DNA of 16,325 nt. Source: Anaerolineae bacterium (GTDB lineage Bacteria; Chloroflexota; Anaerolineae; B4-G1). Where the stretch lies: assembly GCA_030612585.1 (NCBI GenBank), contig JAUWNP010000098.1, forward strand, positions 1 through 16,325, given 5' to 3'. Numbering within the stretch: position 1 is the stretch's first letter; every line of letters begins with the position of its first letter. Of the stretch, positions 1-7,800 are shown one piece after another. Below the pieces are notes generated by a model, which saw only the letters and a list, made by a program, of their open reading frames with translations, was not told where the DNA came from and did not search any database. Made by a program: the position numbers and the translations under genes.

Positions 1-304
1 AGACATCCCCGGTGTGAAGTTTGTCGTCCAGCAATTCGTAGCGTTTCTTGTGATTGTCCGGCAGCGTCTTGGGAGTAGCACGCAACACATGCCACACCTT
101 CTTCAATTCAGATTGTTGGATCACGCACCGCAGGCCCAGCGCCTCCGCAGCGCTGACTGGGATCATAAGTCTGGTACCTGGCTGGCCCAGTAGATTGATT
201 CTGTAGTACAGAGCGCTGTTTCCGCGCAATTGCCGCTCCTCGACACATATCACGACACCTGCTCCACGAACGGGGTGAATTATCGCGTCGCCTGCCTTAA
301 ACAT
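1..304 (-). CDS. CarD/CdnL-family transcriptional regulator (partial, 3' end off the window)
   Basis: The minus-strand frame from the ATG at 304 stays open for 101 codons to the window edge, so only the N-terminal part is present. It begins MFKAGDAIIHPVRGAGVV, the opening of the CarD/TRCF RNA-polymerase-interacting domain (hydrophobic-P-x-G-x-G-V). It continues with a YYRINLL strand, a LMIPVSAAEALGLR stretch typical of the CarD/CdnL beta-rich core, then a helical region (SELKKVWHVLRATPK). CarD/CdnL proteins bind the RNA polymerase beta subunit and stabilise the open complex, mainly at rRNA and housekeeping promoters. A strong Shine-Dalgarno (AGGAGG, complement of 313-318) lies 8 nt before the ATG, so the start is well supported. 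No convincing promoter was found in the 174 bp between it and padR. Whether this is a full-length CdnL or another RID-containing protein cannot be told from this fragment. Confidence 0.85.
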   Translation of the reverse strand, partial: MFKAGDAIIHPVRGAGVVICVEERQLRGNSALYYRINLLGQPGTRLMIPVSAAEALGLRCVIQQSELKKVWHVLRATPKTLPDNHKKRYELLDDKLHTGDV

Positions 305-312
305 TGTCACTC

Positions 313-318
313 CCTCCT
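313..318 (-). promoter_or_regulatory. Shine-Dalgarno for the CarD-like gene
   Basis: AGGAGG on the minus strand, 8 nt upstream of the ATG at 304. It fixes the start of a gene that overlaps only spurious frames on the other strand. Confidence 0.8.
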
Positions 319-478
319 CAAATCCCTACCTATGCCGCATAAGAATAGACCTGGCTGGCCGCAACCCCTAACACCGGTCTTGGCACAAACCAGGTCTACA
401 GTGAGTCCTGGGCCCGGATTATGGAAAATCGCACATAAAATCAGACGGGATCTAGGAACGATCCGCTGGGCGCGCGCT

Positions 479-1057
479 TCAGACGGTCAAGGTAACGCCG
501 TCGCCCTTTACGACCTCCACGGGTAGTGGCTGTTGAGATAACTGTCCCAGTGTGCTATCCAGCCAGGCTAACTCTGCGGTGGCTAGAGTCAGCCCATAGC
601 CAAACGTCAGACGTTGCCCAGAGTCCATCGTCCCTTCCAGCGCCTCGATAATCTGCCTCAGGGTAGCGCGATGGGCTACAACCTGTGAGCGCCGTTGCTG
701 CAGGTGAGCGATCAACTCAGTGTGCGAGAAGTTGCTGGCCAGGATCAAGCGCACCACGAAAGTCTTCAAGGAAGCATCTAGTGCGACTGGCTGACCTATC
801 CACTCTCGCAACGCTAACCTGCCGGCCTCTGTAATGGTGTAGATCTTTCGAGGTGGCTTACCCTGGCGGGGAACCACCTCCACGGTCACCAGTCCATCTT
901 CCCGCAGAGCGCGCAAGGTAGGGTAGATGCTGCCGAAACTAGGGCTGTCAATCAGCCAACTCAGGCTCTTGAGGAAGCGCTTGATGTCATAGCCGGACAT
1001 TGGCTGCTGGGTCAGTAAGCCCAGGATCAGGTGACGAATACTCACGGCTCTAGCCAT
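479..1057 (-). CDS. PadR-family transcriptional regulator
   Basis: The 192-residue protein begins MARAVSIRHLILGLL and has the PadR winged helix at about residues 8-88: LGLLTQQPMSGYDIKRFL, then a recognition-helix/wing region with GSIYPTLRALREDGLV and KIYTITEAGRLALREW. A helical C-terminal half (about 95-185) matches the Vir_act_alpha_C dimerisation region of subfamily-1 PadR proteins. PadR proteins are usually repressors that respond to small molecules (phenolics, drugs, envelope stress) and often control a neighbouring transporter or efflux gene; none is visible here, so the regulon is unknown. The open frame extends upstream to 1189, but the ATG at 1057 is preferred: the family begins only a few residues before the first helix, and a near-consensus promoter lies inside the longer version. 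The Shine-Dalgarno is weak (GGA, 7-8 nt upstream). Confidence 0.88.
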   Translation of the reverse strand: MARAVSIRHLILGLLTQQPMSGYDIKRFLKSLSWLIDSPSFGSIYPTLRALREDGLVTVEVVPRQGKPPRKIYTITEAGRLALREWIGQPVALDASLKTFVVRLILASNFSHTELIAHLQQRRSQVVAHRATLRQIIEALEGTMDSGQRLTFGYGLTLATAELAWLDSTLGQLSQQPLPVEVVKGDGVTLTV

Positions 1058-1079
1058 AGCACGTTCCGTTATGTATATA

Positions 1080-1091
1080 TTGTTATAACAA
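1080..1091. promoter_or_regulatory. 12-bp perfect palindrome, candidate PadR operator
   Basis: TTGTTATAACAA is perfectly self-complementary and sits directly downstream of the predicted padR transcription start, inside the leader. Flanking TATG (1070-1073) and CATA (1097-1100) add an outer, half-base-offset symmetry. PadR proteins bind AT-rich palindromes and commonly repress their own gene, so autoregulation is a reasonable inference. A chance AT-rich palindrome is the alternative. Confidence 0.45.
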
Positions 1092-1092
1092 C

Positions 1093-1128
1093 TTGTCATA
1101 TTATACCACAACTCGTTAAGACTGACAA
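1093..1128 (-). promoter_or_regulatory. Near-consensus sigma70-type promoter of padR
   Basis: On the minus strand, a -35 TTGTCA (complement of 1123-1128) is followed after exactly 17 nt by a -10 TATAAT (complement of 1100-1105). That is 5/6 and 6/6 matches to the sigma70 consensus. The expected start of transcription is near 1093, giving a leader of about 35 nt before the padR ATG at 1057. Confidence 0.75.
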
Positions 1129-1243
1129 CTCTGGCCGATACCCCTGCGGTAACGTTTGTTCGTGAGGCAGCACGATCGTACTCATTCACCTAAAATGAGA
1201 CCGAAAATGAGCGAAGGCTGGGGACCGGTCCTCACGCGCCGAT

Positions 1244-1272
1244 TTGCGCAGGCGGGGATGGTAGGGTAGAAT
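1244..1272 (+). promoter_or_regulatory. Possible promoter of the LTD/PLD gene
   Basis: TTGCGC (1244-1249) and TAGAAT (1267-1272) are separated by 17 nt. The -10 matches consensus at 5/6, the -35 at only 3/6. It would give a leader of roughly 88 nt. This is the best plus-strand candidate in the region but is weak. Confidence 0.3.
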
Positions 1273-1324
1273 CCAGCGCGTCTACCTGCTGGACTGGCGC
1301 TGGCGGCGGCAGTCGATGTGCAGG

Positions 1325-1351
1325 ACGCAATATGCACAAAACGCAAGATGC
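1325..1351. repeat. 11-bp direct repeat in the leader of the LTD/PLD gene
   Basis: ACGCAATATGC (1325-1335) and ACGCAAGATGC (1341-1351) differ at one base and start 16 bp apart. The second copy ends 6 nt before the Shine-Dalgarno AAGGTGA (1357-1363). It could be a tandem binding site for a regulator or a chance repeat. Confidence 0.4.
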
Positions 1352-1366
1352 GACGGAAGGTGAGCG

Positions 1367-4300
1367 ATGAAGCGGATGACGTGGCTGGCGGGGGCCTGCC
1401 TCCTGAGCGGGTTGCTGGTTGTGGCGCTGGTGAGTGGGTTGCGCACATCGGCGCGGGCGGCGGAGATGGCAGCCACCTCGGCCGATGCTCTGGACGTGGT
1501 CATCAACGAGGTGGCGTGGATGGGCACGGCGGCCAGTCCTGCCGATGAGTGGATCGAACTCTACAACACAACCGCAGACACCGTCTCGCTGGAGGGATGG
1601 CATCTGGTGGACGATGACAATCTGGACATTGCCCTGGGTAGAGACATCTCTCCCTATGGCTACTACCTCATCGAGCGTACGGATGACTACGCAGTCAGTG
1701 ACGTCCCTGCTGATTGGACCGGCAGTTTTGGCTACGGCCTCTCCAACACCGGCGAGGCGCTGACGCTAACCGACAACCTGGACAATGTCATAGACACTGC
1801 CAATGGCGACGGCGGCCCATGGCCAGCGGGCACTGCCTCTACCAGTGTTTTCGTCTATGCGACGGTGGAGCGCATTAACCCCACCGCCCCCGATGCCGAC
1901 GCTAACTGGGCCACCAACGACGGTCTCACCCGCAACGGCCTGGACGCCAATCTCGACCCCATCAACGGCACGCCGAAGGCGCAAAACTCCTGCTACGCCA
2001 TCCCTGGTCTGAGCCTGGCAAAACTTGGCCCTTCCGTCGCCACAGCAGGCCTCACCCTTACCTGCCACCTCTTCTTGAGCAACACGGGCGACCTGACAGC
2101 GGCCACCGTTGTCGTGACCGACTCACTCCCGGCAGGGTTAGAATTCATCACCCAGACCTCCCCCTACACCTTCACCCAATCCACGCCGGACACCCTGCGC
2201 TGGGAGGTAGGGGACCTGCCCACCAGCACGCTCCACATCATCACGCTGACGCTGCACGTCGCCGACACCCTCTCCGGCACGGTGGCCAACGTGGCGACGG
2301 CCACGGAGCGGACCGGCCGCACCGAGACCGCCTCCTGGACTGCGCCTGTCCTCCCCTGCGTGCGTCTCTACGCCCTGGCTCCCGCCAACTACGGGGGAAG
2401 CAAGGAGGCGGCAGCCCTTCTTAACCAGAGTCACTACACCGTCTCCCTGGACGGATGGCGACTGAACGATGACACCGGCACCGGTGGTCTGTCTTTCCCA
2501 ACCATCGCCACCATCGGACCGGGGCAGGTCATCTGGCTGGCCCAGGACGCCGACGGCTTTTACCCCGTCTGGGGCTTTGACGCTGACTGGGCCGCCCAGT
2601 CCATCACCCGCCCCGTCCCCGCCCTGGATGGCTCCTGGCCCGGTTTCACCGACCACGGCGAGGCCGCCTACCTGCTCGACGCCGACGGACACGTGGTGGA
2701 CACGCTGGCCTACGGCACCGGCGCGGCCACAGCGGGCTGGAGCAGTACTGCCGTCCCCTACCCTTACGCGGGTTACGGCGCAGGGCAGGTGCTCTACCGC
2801 AAGTTGAACCAGACCACCGGCCTGCCCGTTCCCGACACAGACGCCGCCGCCGACTGGGCCCAGGACCCCGACGACCCCATCAACGGGCGCAAACTGCGCT
2901 ACCCCGGCTGGGACCTGGAGGCTCTGTTCTTCCCGGCGGAGATCACCACCACGGCCACCCTCACCCTGGCCGTGGCCCCGGAGGGGGCGCTGGACCTGGT
3001 CTCGCAGACCATCGCCTCGGCGCAGCACACCCTGCGCATCGAGGCTTACACCCTGGAAAGTGTCGCTCTCCACGAAGTGATCAGCGACCGCATCCGGGCC
3101 GGGGTGGCAGTGACCATCCTGCTGGAGAGCGGCCCCGCCGGCGGTGTGGACGATGTGGAGAAGTGGATCGTCCAGCGCCTGCACAACCCGCCCACTAACA
3201 CCGTCTACTTCCTGGGCAAAACCGCCCCCCGCTACCGTTACCAGCACGGTAAGTTCATCCTCGTGGACGAGCGACTGGCGCTCGTGAGCAGCGACAACTT
3301 CGGCGCAAACTCAATGCCCTCCGACCCCAAAGAGAACGGCACGATGGGACAGCGTGGCCTCGTGGCGGTGACCGACAGCCCCGGTCTCATCGCCCGCCTG
3401 GCGGAGGTCTTCCGCCGTGACTGCGACCCCATGCGCCACCTGGACGTAGCTCCCTACGACGACACATACGCCCCACCCCCCGACTTCACCCCCCTGCCCT
3501 CGCCGGACTGGACCACCTACACCGCTGCCTTCACCGCCCCGTTGGTGGCGACGACCACCCACGTCACAGTGCTCCACGCACCGGAGAACGGCTTGCGCGA
3601 TCAGGATGCCCTGCTAGGATTGCTCGGCCGCGCCAGGAACGGCGACCGTATCGCGGTGCTGCAACTCAACGAGCCGGTGACCTGGACCACCGGCGTGGGC
3701 AACGAGGGGCTGAATCCCCGCATCCAGGCTCTGGTAGCGGCGGCCCAGCGGGGCGCAGAGGTGCGCCTCCTGCTGGATGGGTACTACGACAGCGGCGGGA
3801 ACACCGCCACCTGCCTCTACCTCAACGACCTGGCCCGCAGTGAGGAACTGTACCTCACCTGCCGCCTGGCGAACGTCACCGGCCTGGGAATCCACGCCAA
3901 AGTCTTCCTGGCAAGCGTGGGCGACGAGCGCTGGACCCACCTGGGGAGCATCAACGGCACCGAGAACTCAAATAAAAGCAACCGCGAGATGGCACTTCAA
4001 TTTCGCTCGGTGGAGGCTTACGAGTGGATGCAAACCGTCTTCGAACACGACTGGCAGTTGGGCTACAGTCCGATGCCCTACCGCACCTACCTGTCCCTTC
4101 TGATGCACGACTACGTCCCTCCGGCCGGCTACCCCCTGGTCACCGAAGTCTTCGTCAACCCCGACGGTGACGATACCGGCAAGGAGTGGATCGAACTCTA
4201 CAACCCCGGCACCGAGGTGAGTATCGCCGGGTGGGCGCTGGGGGACGCGATCAATACGGGAGATTACGGCGACGGGCGTTACGCCTTTCCCGCCGGGGCA

Positions 4301-4687
4301 CAACTCCTTCACGGTCAGGTGGTCGTAGTAGCGGCCTGCGCGGCGGACTTCTCCGCCGCCTACGGCTTCAATCCTGCCTACGAGTGGACGGACTGCGACA
4401 CGACGGTGCCCAACTTGACGCCCGTGGCCTCCTGGGACGGCTTCGGGATAGCCTTGGGGAATGAGGGTGACGAGATGCTTCTGTTGGACACGAGCGGTGG
4501 GCTCGTAGACAGCGCCGTCTGGGGTGGCGCTTTCCGCGCTGGCGTGACGCCTTTCACAGATTTTATAGTGCATTTCCCGTCGGGGGCTTCCCTCAAGCGC
4601 TACCCGCCGGGTACCGACCGTGACGACTGCTCCCGCGATTTCTACGTGAGTTACTACCCCTCGCCTGGGCAAGTCTCAGGGGATTAA
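1367..4687 (+). CDS. Secreted multidomain protein: lamin-tail, DUF11 and twin phospholipase D-like domains
   Basis: The 1106-residue protein opens with a Sec signal peptide (MKRM, hydrophobic core to about residue 25, likely cleavage after ARA near 29-32). Domains in order: lamin-tail domain 1 (about 43-145, INEVAW and EWIELYN at 61-67); DUF11/CARDB-like adhesin domain (about 215-320, LSNTGD, VVTDSLPAGLEF); a degenerate lamin-tail-like domain 2 (about 332-450, VSLDGWRLNDD); phospholipase D-like half 1 (about 530-695, H627-x-K629-x4-D634); half 2 (about 725-910, H843-x-K845 and GSIN at 860-863); lamin-tail domain 3 (about 925-1075, EWIELYN at 940-946). PLD-superfamily enzymes cut phosphodiester bonds in lipids or nucleic acids using two HKD motifs; the substrate here is unknown. 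No C-terminal membrane anchor or sortase signal is seen, so it is probably released or held by the lamin-tail/DUF11 modules. The ATG at 1367 has a good Shine-Dalgarno. Confidence 0.88.
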   Translation: MKRMTWLAGACLLSGLLVVALVSGLRTSARAAEMAATSADALDVVINEVAWMGTAASPADEWIELYNTTADTVSLEGWHLVDDDNLDIALGRDISPYGYYLIERTDDYAVSDVPADWTGSFGYGLSNTGEALTLTDNLDNVIDTANGDGGPWPAGTASTSVFVYATVERINPTAPDADANWATNDGLTRNGLDANLDPINGTPKAQNSCYAIPGLSLAKLGPSVATAGLTLTCHLFLSNTGDLTAATVVVTDSLPAGLEFITQTSPYTFTQSTPDTLRWEVGDLPTSTLHIITLTLHVADTLSGTVANVATATERTGRTETASWTAPVLPCVRLYALAPANYGGSKEAAALLNQSHYTVSLDGWRLNDDTGTGGLSFPTIATIGPGQVIWLAQDADGFYPVWGFDADWAAQSITRPVPALDGSWPGFTDHGEAAYLLDADGHVVDTLAYGTGAATAGWSSTAVPYPYAGYGAGQVLYRKLNQTTGLPVPDTDAAADWAQDPDDPINGRKLRYPGWDLEALFFPAEITTTATLTLAVAPEGALDLVSQTIASAQHTLRIEAYTLESVALHEVISDRIRAGVAVTILLESGPAGGVDDVEKWIVQRLHNPPTNTVYFLGKTAPRYRYQHGKFILVDERLALVSSDNFGANSMPSDPKENGTMGQRGLVAVTDSPGLIARLAEVFRRDCDPMRHLDVAPYDDTYAPPPDFTPLPSPDWTTYTAAFTAPLVATTTHVTVLHAPENGLRDQDALLGLLGRARNGDRIAVLQLNEPVTWTTGVGNEGLNPRIQALVAAAQRGAEVRLLLDGYYDSGGNTATCLYLNDLARSEELYLTCRLANVTGLGIHAKVFLASVGDERWTHLGSINGTENSNKSNREMALQFRSVEAYEWMQTVFEHDWQLGYSPMPYRTYLSLLMHDYVPPAGYPLVTEVFVNPDGDDTGKEWIELYNPGTEVSIAGWALGDAINTGDYGDGRYAFPAGAQLLHGQVVVVAACAADFSAAYGFNPAYEWTDCDTTVPNLTPVASWDGFGIALGNEGDEMLLLDTSGGLVDSAVWGGAFRAGVTPFTDFIVHFPSGASLKRYPPGTDRDDCSRDFYVSYYPSPGQVSGD

Positions 4688-4728
4688 CTGGAGAGAAAAT
4701 ACCACTTTCCCTAATGCACATAATGGAT

Positions 4729-4739
4729 TATACTATACT
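4729..4739 (+). promoter_or_regulatory. Possible -10 region of the hybrid kinase gene
   Basis: TATACTATACT contains two overlapping TATACT hexamers (4729-4734 and 4734-4739), each 5/6 to the -10 consensus. The best -35 is TTTCCC at 4706-4711, 17 nt upstream of the first hexamer and only 3/6. Transcription from here would start near 4741 and place the hairpin at 4755-4794 in the leader RNA. Confidence 0.4.
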
Positions 4740-4754
4740 CAGCGCAAGTGAAAA

Positions 4755-4794
4755 AGGTGCAACTCGCTTGCTCGAACAAAAGTGCGTTGCACCT
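4755..4794. repeat. Inverted repeat (leader hairpin) upstream of the hybrid kinase
   Basis: AGGTGCAAC (4755-4763) pairs perfectly with GTTGCACCT (4786-4794). After one mismatch the stem can continue by three more pairs (CGC against GTGC, one a G-T wobble). The loop is about 14 nt. It ends about 19 nt before the GGTGA ribosome-binding sequence at 4814-4818. It has no U-tract, so it is not an obvious terminator of the upstream gene. It could be an operator, an RNA stability element or the remnant of a dispersed repeat. Confidence 0.55.
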
Positions 4795-4822
4795 ATACCT
4801 CCCAACTGAAAAGGGTGAAGCG

Positions 4823-7800
4823 ATGATGGAAGATAAAGACAAGTCGCCCACTAGTCCGCTGAGAAAATTCTGGTATCGGCTTACAGAACCCCCCGCGTCT
4901 GTCGAAGAGCCTGGGGGACGTCGCCAGGCGCGCTTGCTGGCATCGTTGCTGACCATTTTCGTTGTACTGGCCGCACTGATCGTTGTGACATTGGCCATAC
5001 CAGACACATCTACACCCGCTGTGTCTGCTTTGCAGAATCCGGACATCTACGTGGTCGCGGGCACCACCGTCCTTTTTGCGATTGCGTACAGCATAAACCG
5101 CGCCGGGCATTACAAACCCGCAGCAATGCTTACGGTGGGGGCCATTTCCATTGGGGTTCTTGCGACGGCGGTCGTAGTTTTCGCAGGCCTGAATTCCTAC
5201 TACGCTCCTACCGACATCGCGGTACTAGACTACATGGTTCTGCCCGTGTTATTTGCCAGCATATTACTTTCTGTACCGGCCACGATCATCGTTGCTGCCC
5301 TCAATGCGATCGGCATGGTGCTCCTGCCGACATTCTTCCCTGAGACGACACTCGCCGCCGCCCCTCCGATCTTTGTCATTAGTGCGTATGCTCTAATCAT
5401 CCTGGGTGCCCGTCACCGGGCACAATTGGAAGTGGATCGGCGATCTGAGTTGGCCGAGAAGGAAGAACAGTATCGCAGCCTCCTGGAGACCACTTTTGAG
5501 GGCATCGTCGTCAGCGAAAAGGAAGCAGGGGAAGTGATTGACGTCAACCTGGGCGCTGCGAAGATGTTTGGCTACGCCCCTTCAGAGGTCATCGGGATGC
5601 CATTGCCGGGTTTTATCGCCGAGGGATCGCGCGATCTGCTCGCGCGGAAAGTCGACTCTGGAGTCGAGCAACCGGTTGAATCGGTCGGCATCAGAAAGGA
5701 CGGCACGGAATTCCACGTCGAACTGGTCACCCAGGCGTTAACCTACCGAGGACGCCCCGCCCGCATCGTCGCCATCCGCGACATCACCGAGCGCAAGCAA
5801 GCGGAGGAGACACTGCGGCAGCAGACCCGCGAGTTGAAACTGCTCAATCAAGTAGGACGAGCGCTCGGCTCTACGCTGGATCTGAACCAGGTGCTCACAA
5901 CCATCCTGGAAGAAGTGCGCCGTCTGCTAGGTGTGATCGCTGCCTCTGTCTGGCTTGTAGACCCGGAGACGAACGAACTGGTTTGCCAGCAGGCCGTTGG
6001 CTACAAAAGCGAGATCGCGCGCGGGTGGCGACTCGCGCCGGGAGAGGGGATCGCTGGCAGAGTGGCGACAAGTGGCGAGAGCCTGATCGTGCCGGACACG
6101 CGGGCCGACGAGCGCCACTTCAGAAAAGTGGACCAACAAATAGGACTGGAGCAACGGTCTATACTCAGCGTCTCTCTGCAAGTGAAGGAGCAAGTGATTG
6201 GCGTGCTCCAGGTGTTGGACACGGAGGTGAATCGCTTCCGGCCTACAGACTTAAGACTGGTGGAATCACTGGCCGCGACCGCGGCGATAGCCATCGAGAA
6301 TGCACGACTATACGAGGAAACGGAGGGCCTGCGGGTGTTCAACGAGAACATCGTGCAGAGTATGAACGATGGCATCCTCCTCGAGGACGCGACGGGGTAC
6401 ATCACCTTCGTCAACCCCAAAGGTGCTGAGATTCTGGGCTATACCCCGGAGGAGTTGACAGGCCAGCATTGGAAGGACATCGTACCGCCCGAGCACGTAG
6501 CGAAGATCGAGGAAGAGGCAGCCATGCGACCCCAGGGCATCGCCAGCCAGTATGAGGCAGGCCTGCTGACGCGAGAGGGCCAGCGGGTGCCCGTCATCGT
6601 CAGCGCCCAGCCATTGTTCGAGGATGGGCAATTCAGCGGCGTGCTCGCCGTTTTCACAGACATCACCGAGCGTAAGCAGGCGGAGGAGGAAATCCGCCGC
6701 CGGGCCGCCCAGCAGGAGGCCCTCAACGCCATTATCGCCGCTGCCGTTACCGCGTCCGACCTGCAGGAATTGCTGGAGATCACCCTGGACTACACCCTGC
6801 AAACGGCGGGGCTGGATATCGGGGGCATCTGGCTGGAGAATCAGTTAGCCACGCGCGGCCTCCCCACAGAGCATAGACAACTGATTGCCCAAACGATCCA
6901 AGCCACCCCACCGGACATACCCGACACTCTCGTCGTGGAGGATTGGCAACAGAGGGAAGATAGCCTACAGACAGTGGCCGACCAGCGTGCGGCTCACCTG
7001 GGAATTCAGGCTTACCTGACTGTCCCCATTCTGGCCGAGGGACGACGCATCGGAGGGCTGAACCTGGCTTCCTCCACCCCCCGCCCCTGGTCCGCCGAGG
7101 AAATCGCGCTGGCGGAAGCGGTGGGCCGGCAAATGGGTGCGGCCTCCGAACGGCTCCGTCTGCTGGAGAAGACACAGGATCAAGCCCGGCAGATACAGCA
7201 GATCGTGGACACAGTGCCGGCAGGCATACTTCTGCTGGCTCCCGACCTACACGTTCTCCTGACGAACCCGGCGGCACGAGAACACCTGGTCGCGCTATGC
7301 GGTGGCGAGGACTTCGGCGAACTCAGCCAGGCAGCAAAGACGACGCTGACCCACCTGGGTGGATACCCGATCGAGGAATTACTGGCGCCTCCCACAGAAG
7401 GACTGTGGCACGAGGTGGAAGTGGACGGCCCCCCGCGCCGGGTCTTCGAGGTAGCAGCCTACGCGATCACGTCGGGACCTGAGGCAGAAAGTTGGGTGCT
7501 GGTTCTGCAAGATGTCACCCAGGAGCGGGAGATAAAGGAGCGCGTCCAGCAACAGGAGCGACTGGCTATGGTGGGACAACTGGCGGCGGGCATCGCCCAC
7601 GACTTCAACAACATCATGTCAGTGATCATCCTGTACGCCGGTATGATGTTGCGGAAGCCGGACCTGACCCCCAAGGACCGCGAGCGCCTGGTGACAATCT
7701 CTCAACAGGCCAAGCAGGCAACCAATCTGACCGGGCAAATCCTGGACTTCAGCCGCACTTCGGTCATTGAGCGGCGCGCCTTGGACCTGGTACCGTTTCT

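Larger units (their letters stand above)
1058..1366. other. Divergent intergenic region between padR and the LTD/PLD gene
   Basis: This 309-bp stretch has no convincing gene. Its left third carries the padR promoter and palindrome. The middle holds a small cluster of related words: CTCATT (1181-1186), AAAATGAG (1192-1199) and AAAATGAG again 12 nt later (1204-1211). A 10-bp palindrome GGACCGGTCC lies at 1222-1231. The right part holds a possible plus-strand promoter (1244-1272) and two 11-bp direct repeats just before the next Shine-Dalgarno. Short frames crossing it are shadows with no recognisable content. Confidence 0.6.

Noticed and set aside
448..464. GGATC/GATCC hairpin downstream of padR as a terminator
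   Set aside because: Only 5 bp of stem with a 7-nt loop and no T-run directly after it on the minus strand.
1058..1189. 44-residue N-terminal extension of the PadR protein
   Set aside because: It would translate through a near-consensus promoter and the palindrome; PadR proteins start close to the first helix, as with the ATG at 1057.
2138..3247. 369-codon minus-strand open frame opposite the LTD/PLD gene
   Set aside because: It is Gly/Val-rich low-complexity translation with no domain, lies wholly inside a well-supported gene with signal peptide and HKD motifs, and is explained by GC-rich codon use on the other strand.
4748..4822. GTG start at 4748 extending the kinase by 25 residues
   Set aside because: No Shine-Dalgarno, only about 7 nt from the likely transcript start, and the extension is encoded by a hairpin sequence. 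ATG at 4823 has a suitable ribosome-binding sequence.
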